Position numbers and translations under genes: made by a program
Source: Tetracentron sinense
Lineage: Eukaryota > Streptophyta > Magnoliopsida > Trochodendrales > Trochodendraceae
Direction of reading: 5' to 3'
Assembly: GCA_015143295.1 (NCBI GenBank)
Contig: CM026571.1
Location: 6,095,501-6,159,500, forward strand
Length of the DNA: 64,000 nucleotides
In this document: positions 58,126 to 64,000 of the stretch, piece by piece
Position numbering within the stretch: position 1 is the first letter of the stretch
How the letters are laid out: each line of letters starts with the position of its first letter
Notes under the pieces: model-generated
Told to the model about the DNA's origin: nothing
Databases searched by the model: none
Seen by the model: only the letters and a program-made list of their open reading frames with translations

Positions 58126-58934
58126 AGGGTTAAAACTTTTAAACCAGAAAAGGGCAGTGAAAGGGGCTTTGTGGACACAACAGGAGAGCCATAAGATCAC
58201 AACGTTTATTCTGTTTTGATGCATTTGATGGATAAGTTGTGATGGAACACACGACCTTCTCATTATAAGTTTCCACTGTTATGCAAAAACTAAAATGTTT
58301 CCACTGATCAAACCAAAAGCATAAAACGATAGAAGTGAACTGCTATGCAACCTTGGCTTGGAAACTATGACTGTGACTGCGACATGGGTTGTTATTCTTT
58401 CCTTACTATCTTTAAAACCAGTTAAAATCATAACTTTCTCCTTGTAAAAGAATTATTTTTCTTAACATGTTGAAAGAGTAGCAATTACAAGTGTCATAAC
58501 AAGAATTTGGAAGTCTCATATGGCGCTAGCACTGCTTAAGGAGATTTATTTTTTTTAAGTGATCATGGGTCCATCTGGTAGCCGCTGAATGATCCCCTTC
58601 ATTTAGCATAAACAAGGTCACTACAAATCAATCAACCAACTCCAGATTTAAAAGATATAAGGTTTGTTTAGTTACAAATTTTAATATTTCGTATGCCAAA
58701 ATCTCAACTGGGTGCACAAGAAACAGAGTTCATGAACTTCCTAGGTAGTCAGCATTAACTTAAACCCTGAGGGGCGTTTGATAAAACTTAAAAATAAAAG
58801 AAGTACATGGATGAGAACTTGTTCATGAACTTTGTTTATCAGGCCCTAGTTTTACAGGCGTGATAAACTCTAACAAAAGAAATAATTGCAGAGTTCATGA
58901 ACTTTCAAAGTCACGAATAAATTTATAAAGAAAC

Positions 58935-59262
58935 CAAATCCTCTAAGGTGAATCCGGTTATCACCCCTTGAGGTTGTCACGTGTCCCTTTTGACACCTCT
59001 TAACTATGGTTAATATTCACCCGTCCTTAGGGTTAACCCACCTATCCTTAATTTCAAAAAAAAAATTTAATTTTTTTTAAATATTTAAAAACTGTTTTTA
59101 GGGGTTTTTTTTAATATTAAAATAGAATTAATATTTTTTCTAAAAACCAAGGATGGGTGAGTGAATCTTAACCACATTTAAGGGGTGTAAAAAGGGACAC
59201 GTGGCAACCTCAAGGGATGATAACCGGATTTGCCAAATCCAGTTATCACCGTAGAAGATTTG
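58935..59262. repeat. MITE family A, full-length copy
   Basis: Outer ends AATCCGGTTATCACC and GGTGATAACTGG-type inverse; inner GTCACGTGTCCC, GGTTAATATTCACCC, CCTATCC and inverse AAGGATGGGTGAGTG, CTTAACCACATTTAAGG, GGGACACGTGGC. Confidence 0.88.
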
Positions 59263-59279
59263 GCTTCTTTTATAAAAGG

Positions 59280-59650
59280 GACATAATCTTCTCTGGTTGT
59301 AATCGGTTTTGCCAAAACCGCTTACACACCTAAGGTAGCCACATGTCCTTTTTGACACATTTTAACTGTGGTTAAGATTGACTCACCTATCATTGGTTTT
59401 TTTTTTAATAATAAAATAATTTATTAATCATGGTTAAAATTCATTACCTCTTAGAGTTAAATTTTTTTTAAATATTTTTTTCTAAAAACCAAAGATAGGT
59501 GGGCAAATCCTCAGGTTAGATGAATCTTAGCCACAGTTACAAACGTATAAAAAGAAAAAAGGACACGTGACCATCTTGGGAGTGTAACCAATTTTTGCCA
59601 AAACCGGTTACAACCAAAACTGGTTACAACGGGAGAAGATTCCGAGTCTT
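59280..59650. repeat. MITE family A, full-length copy
   Basis: Ends AATCGGTTTTGCCAAAACCG and its inverse near 59590-59625; inner ACATGTCC, ACTGTGGTTAAGATTGACTC, and GATGAATCTTAGCCACAGTT, GGACACGTGACC. Confidence 0.85.
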
Positions 59651-60060
59651 TATAAAATGTTTTAAGATTTATAGAGCTTACGACTTCTCTAAATAGAAGA
59701 GACATGTGTCATATTTTCTTTAGTCGTGTGAGACTGGATAACCGGATAAAAAATCCTCTCTGCCGGTTCTGGTAGAGGATTTAATACGCTACCTTGCTTA
59801 CAAAAAAACAAGAACTTTACCCTTTGAAAATGCGATCAATGCACCTATAGGAGGTGAACTCGTAGTCTCGTAGTCCACGCGTAATCCACACTCCCTAGGA
59901 TCAAGTCCAATCCAAACCAAAAATAATATTGAGTGTGGAGGACCCTAGTGCCAGCAAATGTGGATGGAGAAATGCTAGCCCCATACATGGCGGAGCCATA
60001 TGAGGCCCTGAGGGTTTCAGCCCACTGAACTTTTGGGGATTTGTTTTCCCATTGATACTA

Positions 60061-60353
60061 GGCCTCGGATTGTCTCTGGCGAAGCCAGAATGGGCTTATC
60101 TTGGGGTTCCATACAATAAGTGACAAGTGGTGGAGAAGTCAAAATCATGGGACCCATGATTTTGACTTCTCCACCTATAATAAGACATGTGGCGATAAGT
60201 GTGTGAGAATAAAGGGGAGAGATATCATATTGGGGAGAAGTCAAAAAAATGGGGAGAAAATAAAATGACTTCTCCCCGTATTTTTGCCAACTGTCGCACA
60301 ATATATGGAACCCCGAGAGGAGTTTCTGGCTTCACCAGAGACAAGCCAAGGCC
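60061..60353. mobile_element. Mutator-type MITE with perfect internal hairpin
   Basis: Inverted ends GGCCTCGGATTGTCTCTGG and GGCCTTGGCTTGTCTCTGG (inverse of the right end). Perfect 9-bp duplications TTGATACTA at 60052-60060 and 60354-60362, the Mutator signature. Inside, 60129-60151 and 60153-60175 form a perfect 23-bp-arm palindrome with one central base, and a second, weaker foldback of the same GGAGAAGTCA motif lies near 60232-60278. No coding capacity. Confidence 0.93.
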
Positions 60354-60984
60354 TTGATACTAAAGGTGTAGCCTGGTGGCAGCGGCAAGGACGGAGCCAG
60401 GGGGTGATAGCCCCCCTAACTTTTGAGGAGAAAAAAAGTTAAATTTCTACTATATTATTTAATTGATGAGGGCATAAACAGGGACAGAGTCTAGGGGTGC
60501 ACTTTGAGAACTTTTGAGGAGAAAAAAAAATAAATTTATACTACATTATTTAATCTAATAGGGCATTGGCATGGAGCCATGGGCAGGGGATAGTTGCCCC
60601 ACTCTAAACTTTTGAAAATAAAAATTAAGTTTTATATTATATTATTTAATTTAAGAGGATAACTAGAGCAAGGGGAACTGCCCCTCACTTTTCTCTACGC
60701 CTCCAAACCTCATACCAGTTAACCCAAACCCCCCCCCCCCAGCCTCACTCTGCCCTGGCCCCGTATGCAAGCTTTAATTCTCATTGTATTAGAGATGTGT
60801 CACTATACTTCCTTGACCTTTCCTTACCGACTGAAACCAAAACCTGTTGAGGGTAGCAATCACATGTGTTGCACCAACAATCACAGTTTGGAAAAAACAA
60901 TTAAATAAGCATATCAAGCTAGCACTTCTCATATGAGGAATTGTGGATGATCTAAGCGTTATTTTTATTTGGGATCATCTCCAA

Positions 60985-61120
60985 TTCCAATTGAACTCGG
61001 GAGGATTCTATTGCACCCAAAAGTCAACATGTGTCCCATTTAATTCCAATGAACTATGGTTAAGATTGACCAACTCTTAAAGTTAAGCAATTTAACCTTA
61101 ATTTCTATAACAAAATATTA
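60985..61120. repeat. MITE family A, single arm
   Basis: CCAATTGAACTCGGGAGGAT, CATGTGTCCC, ATGGTTAAGATTGACCAACT and TTTAACCTTAATTTC; the counterpart of 57655-57815 in duplication copy B. A family B-prime remnant follows to about 61243. Confidence 0.65.
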
Positions 61121-61260
61121 ATCACATAAAATCCGACACTTTAAAAGTTTGTCATTAAACATCATACATTTTCTTTAGAAAACTAGATGTAACAATTATG
61201 AGTCTCAGCAAAATAATAGAGCCATTTAATCAGAAAAGGGCAGTCAAAGTGGTTTGTGAG

Positions 61261-61783
61261 TGCAAATTTTTTTTTTTTTTTTCAGATAACACATTAACAC
61301 AACACAGATACATCCTAAACGGACACACACAGCCTGACCTAAGATAGCTGCAAAGGAGTTTGTGAGTGCGATTGAACTCAATAAATTGGGCAGGATCTCG
61401 AGTCTTTTTTAGGGTAGCCTCCGTGGGACACGGTCAAGGTGATACTGAACCACTTTTACAGTGTGCACGAGAACGGTATATCAACCACGGTATGCGGTCT
61501 CCGAGACTTGAGCACGGGTCTGGTCCCTGGAAAGGGCTTAGGTAATCCCGGTCGTCTGCGACCGCATTCCGGGATGATGATCCCAATCAGCAACTCTACC
61601 AAACACGAAATCGGAAATACAACTCATTCGGTCCACGCCTTTCCCACGCGATTAATAAATGCACCAAACGCCTATTTATTGTTTGTTTAAGGGCTTTCTC
61701 TTTCCATCTAATTTTATTTTGTTTTTAAAAACGTAAAAATGACAATAAATAAAGGGCAAAACAGGAATAATAAAATAGTAAAT
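61261..61783. other. Intergenic and 3' side of the GRAS gene
   Basis: Poly-T tract at 61268-61282. TTTATTTATTGT and similar sequences just left of 61784 would serve the minus-strand gene as AATAAA-type poly-A signals (AATAAA on minus near 61750). Confidence 0.4.
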
Positions 61784-63589
61784 TTAACGCCAAACAGATG
61801 CGACTGTAAGAACTCGACTATTCCAACCAATGCAGATCCCTCCGGCCTCTTCTTTGATAGTAAAACCCGGGTTAACCCGGTTCGCCGAGCCGAGTCGATT
61901 ACGCAACGACTCAGCAACGTCTTGACTCATTGGCCTCGACTCGAACCCAGCCATGCCCATCCGGGCCCGCCACTTGCCAAACACCTCGCATCTTTCAACC
62001 CGGTCCCTCCCCTCGCACGCAACCGAGTTGGCAGCTTTCCTGACTAAGCATTTCTCGACTTGGACTCGCTGTACACTAGTCCGAGGCATGGACGAGTCGA
62101 GTGAGTCGAACAGGGCACCGTAGTACGCGCAGGCCTCGGCGACTCGAGCCACCAGCGGCGCTGTGTTGGCGTTCATCTCCAGCTCCACCAGCGTCACCAC
62201 GCGCGGGGCTAAGCCCTTCACGAACCTCAGCAATTCGTCACGAGGATTCTCCGTCGACACGCTTTCGTCGGGCATTTTGTATAGCCGGAACGCGAAATTC
62301 ACCACCAAAGTCTCGCCGGCGTCGCAACCGAGCTTTTCCCGATTCAGATCAGATATTCTGCTACTTACAACGTTGAATTTGAGGCCAACCCCGACTTGCT
62401 CGGCGCGTTTTCTCAGCTGATTCTCGACGATTCGTAGCGTCTCTTCGTTTCCATTTCCGGGGTCTGTAACGGTGGTGATTTTGATGACGGTGGGTTTGCC
62501 GGATTGTTGCTTTGCTAGAGCGTGTATGAGAGTCATGTACTGGCTGCCATGTCCGATATCGAAATCCACGACATGAACGTTGTTGGGTTGGTCTCTTGTA
62601 GCTTCAAGGATTGCGAGATTAGCGGCCATATATCCAAGATTGAAACAAGGAGAAACCTCGTAGAGCATTTGGGTCGCGAACATGTGCTCTTTTCCAAATA
62701 GCTCCGTCACCGGAGGAGGATTCTCTGTTGGGTTCACGCGCGACCTGAGAGCAGACACCATATGTGCTGTCAATCTCTGTTCCGGATCACCTTGTGCGTC
62801 CGAGACCTGTTTTAATCGCAAAAGGGTCGCCATTGCCACGTCTATCTTCCCGTCGGAGATGGCCGTAGCTGCGTCTATCAAAGACTGTTTCGAAGAACTC
62901 GAATAAGAGGATGGAGAAAATGAAGATGAGGAAGAAGACGAAAGTGGAGAAGATGAAACGGGGTTTTGATTTGGGGTTATTAGATTCTGCATAGTTTCGT
63001 TCCACTCGCTACCAGTATTAACCGAAGCAGCATCTCCTTCTTCTTCATCATTATCATCAAAGAGCTGTTTTTCCAGCTCCTGTAGCCGATTCCTCATCTT
63101 ATTCTCCGATTCTGGCTCCGATCCCAGGACCACTGCTCTGTTCTTGACAAGATTAGAATACATCAAGCCAGACAAAGTGGGGTTACTTGGAAGATTTCTA
63201 GCGTTGTTGTTGGGGTTGCTCGTTTGAGGTCGAAGCTGTTGTTGAACGGGAAATCCGTACCTTCCAGAAAAAGAACCCATAACTTCCGGCGAAGAGATGG
63301 TAGAGGAGGAATCCACCGGAGAAAGAGTAGATATAGGAGATGTATGGTGATAACTCCTCTGTTTCACGGACCTGGGGAAAATCCCAACCCCTTGTCTTTC
63401 AAATTCCGCCAGTGATCGCTTCGCAACCATGTCAGTTTGCCGAGAACCGATCGGAGAAGATGGGTTGACCAGAAATCCGGCGAGTTGGTTCCGGTACTGG
63501 ATTTGGAGATCATTGAGCGTCGCTGATCCTCCGCCGATTCCAGCGGCGCTGAAGAAATCAGCACCACCGGCGTAAAACCCCGACGACAT
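61784..63589 (-). CDS. SCL8: GRAS-family transcriptional regulator, SCARECROW-LIKE 8 type
   Basis: An intronless 601-residue protein. I chose the ATG at 63589 (MSSGFYAGGADFF), the first in frame. The N-terminal 230 residues are low complexity, with an acidic patch (DDNDEEEGDA) and a Ser run before the GRAS domain. GRAS domain about 234-601: leucine-rich region 1 (SLIDAATAISDGKIDVAMAT), VHIID motif as VHVVDFDIGHGSQ (338-350), leucine-rich region 2 around ENQLRKRAEQ, PFYRE-like region, and a C-terminal SAW motif with W540 and the terminal VASVWR. The N-terminus and GRAS pattern agree with my memory of SCL8. GRAS proteins act in the nucleus as transcriptional co-regulators; it lacks a DELLA motif, so it is not a gibberellin DELLA repressor. 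Length is typical. Confidence 0.93.
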   Translation of the reverse strand: MSSGFYAGGADFFSAAGIGGGSATLNDLQIQYRNQLAGFLVNPSSPIGSRQTDMVAKRSLAEFERQGVGIFPRSVKQRSYHHTSPISTLSPVDSSSTISSPEVMGSFSGRYGFPVQQQLRPQTSNPNNNARNLPSNPTLSGLMYSNLVKNRAVVLGSEPESENKMRNRLQELEKQLFDDNDEEEGDAASVNTGSEWNETMQNLITPNQNPVSSSPLSSSSSSSFSPSSYSSSSKQSLIDAATAISDGKIDVAMATLLRLKQVSDAQGDPEQRLTAHMVSALRSRVNPTENPPPVTELFGKEHMFATQMLYEVSPCFNLGYMAANLAILEATRDQPNNVHVVDFDIGHGSQYMTLIHALAKQQSGKPTVIKITTVTDPGNGNEETLRIVENQLRKRAEQVGVGLKFNVVSSRISDLNREKLGCDAGETLVVNFAFRLYKMPDESVSTENPRDELLRFVKGLAPRVVTLVELEMNANTAPLVARVAEACAYYGALFDSLDSSMPRTSVQRVQVEKCLVRKAANSVACEGRDRVERCEVFGKWRARMGMAGFESRPMSQDVAESLRNRLGSANRVNPGFTIKEEAGGICIGWNSRVLTVASVWR

Positions 63590-64000
63590 TTTCGCCGGAG
63601 TAGGAATCACCAGAAAGAGATTTACCGAAGAGAAGAAATCATTAACAAGAGAGAAAGAGTTTTTTCTTTATTATAAGATCAGAGAGGTGGGGTTTTAAGA
63701 GGCTCTGGTATCCGTTTCCAAACAGCGTTTTATTAGCTTTTTCTGGTTTTGGTTTTGCCGTTTCCGGTTTCTTTCTGCATCACAGCTGCTTTCTCGTAAC
63801 TGTCGATTCCCGGTTGATTCTTGGGGTGTCACCGACACCAGTCGGTTCACTTTTCTTTACGTCTGCTTTCAAGAATTTCAAAACTTCACACCAAAAAACA
63901 CGAAAAAGAAAAAAAAAAAGAATTTCACAACTAGAAAGTTTGTCTCTCTCTCTCTCCATTAAAATATTCAACTCATCGTCGCTTCGGAAGAAAGTTAAAA
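63590..64000 (-). promoter_or_regulatory. Leader and promoter region of the SCL8-like gene
   Basis: Read on minus, the leader is CT-rich just before the ATG, and CTTATAATAAAG (near 63667-63678 on +) is the closest TATA-like sequence. A (CT)n run lies at about 63944-63957. Nothing stronger is visible. Confidence 0.4.

Larger units (their letters stand above)
55047..58130. repeat. Old 3.1-kb tandem duplication, copy A
   Basis: Collinear with 58163-61260. Matching landmarks: GCCATAAGATgACgTTTATT (55072/58190), GATCATGGGTCCATCTGGTA (55457/58562), TAGTCGTGTGAGACxGGATA (56226/59722), GAGATGTGTCACTAT (57451/60791). Diverged and rearranged by MITE insertions. No gene inside. Confidence 0.85.
58163..61260. 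repeat. Old 3.1-kb tandem duplication, copy B
   Basis: Second copy of 55047-58130, same orientation, with extra MITE insertions, including the Mutator-type element at 60061. Confidence 0.85.

Noticed and set aside
62101..62420. Plus-strand frames antisense to the GRAS gene
   Set aside because: Shadows of the GRAS coding sequence.

Overview
This is nuclear DNA from a flowering plant, most likely a eudicot. The evidence is GT-AG introns in plant-type genes (a BRH1-type RING-H2 ligase, a CCT-motif regulator, a GRAS regulator of the SCL8 type), AT-rich intergenic DNA, and dense plant-type transposable elements (solo LTRs, hAT and Mutator MITEs, tRNA-derived SINEs, an L1-type LINE). I cannot name the species. 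No bacterial, organellar or viral replicon features are evident.

Layout: 1-11.4 kb is gene-poor and holds a SINE, MITEs and two solo LTRs of one family (3857-4783 on +, 9888-11110 on -). An intronless RING-H2 gene lies at 11807-12313. It is followed by a 1.37-kb tandem duplication whose two copies are separated by a captured F-box fragment with patchwork junctions (12436-15677). A four-exon gene for a small EGF-like type I membrane protein spans 17664-20448. A 2.5-kb solo LTR (20991-23516) and several tandem repeats fill 21-26.3 kb. A four-exon CCT-domain gene spans 28625-29915, with nested MITEs crowding its promoter. The 30-39 kb stretch is intergenic with a Copia-like solo LTR, a SINE, a LINE RNase H remnant and an unusual short hairpin. 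A decayed PATRONUS/securin-like gene lies on the minus strand at 39894-40864. From 42.2 to 47.3 kb there is a roughly 70-bp satellite array split by a 5'-truncated LINE with a 15-bp target duplication. A rearranged LTR element with three LTRs sits at 51374-52644. From 55.0 to 61.3 kb there is an old 3.1-kb tandem duplication loaded with MITEs. The window ends with an intronless SCL8-like GRAS gene on the minus strand (61784-63589).

The four apparently functional genes are unrelated single genes. The most distinctive structure is a 23-bp-periodic array of the palindrome ACAACG-N4-CGTTGT, shared by the two related solo LTRs. In one of them it sits beside an expanded 14-bp direct-repeat array. 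It looks like a retrotransposon enhancer module that could bring MYB-like binding sites to nearby genes. Other structural points are a uORF ending two bases before the EGF-protein start, a frame-neutral first intron in the CCT gene that would add a hydrophobic 31-residue insert if retained, and a Mutator-type MITE carrying a perfect 23-bp-arm hairpin. Exon coordinates come from reading splice signals and frames by eye.
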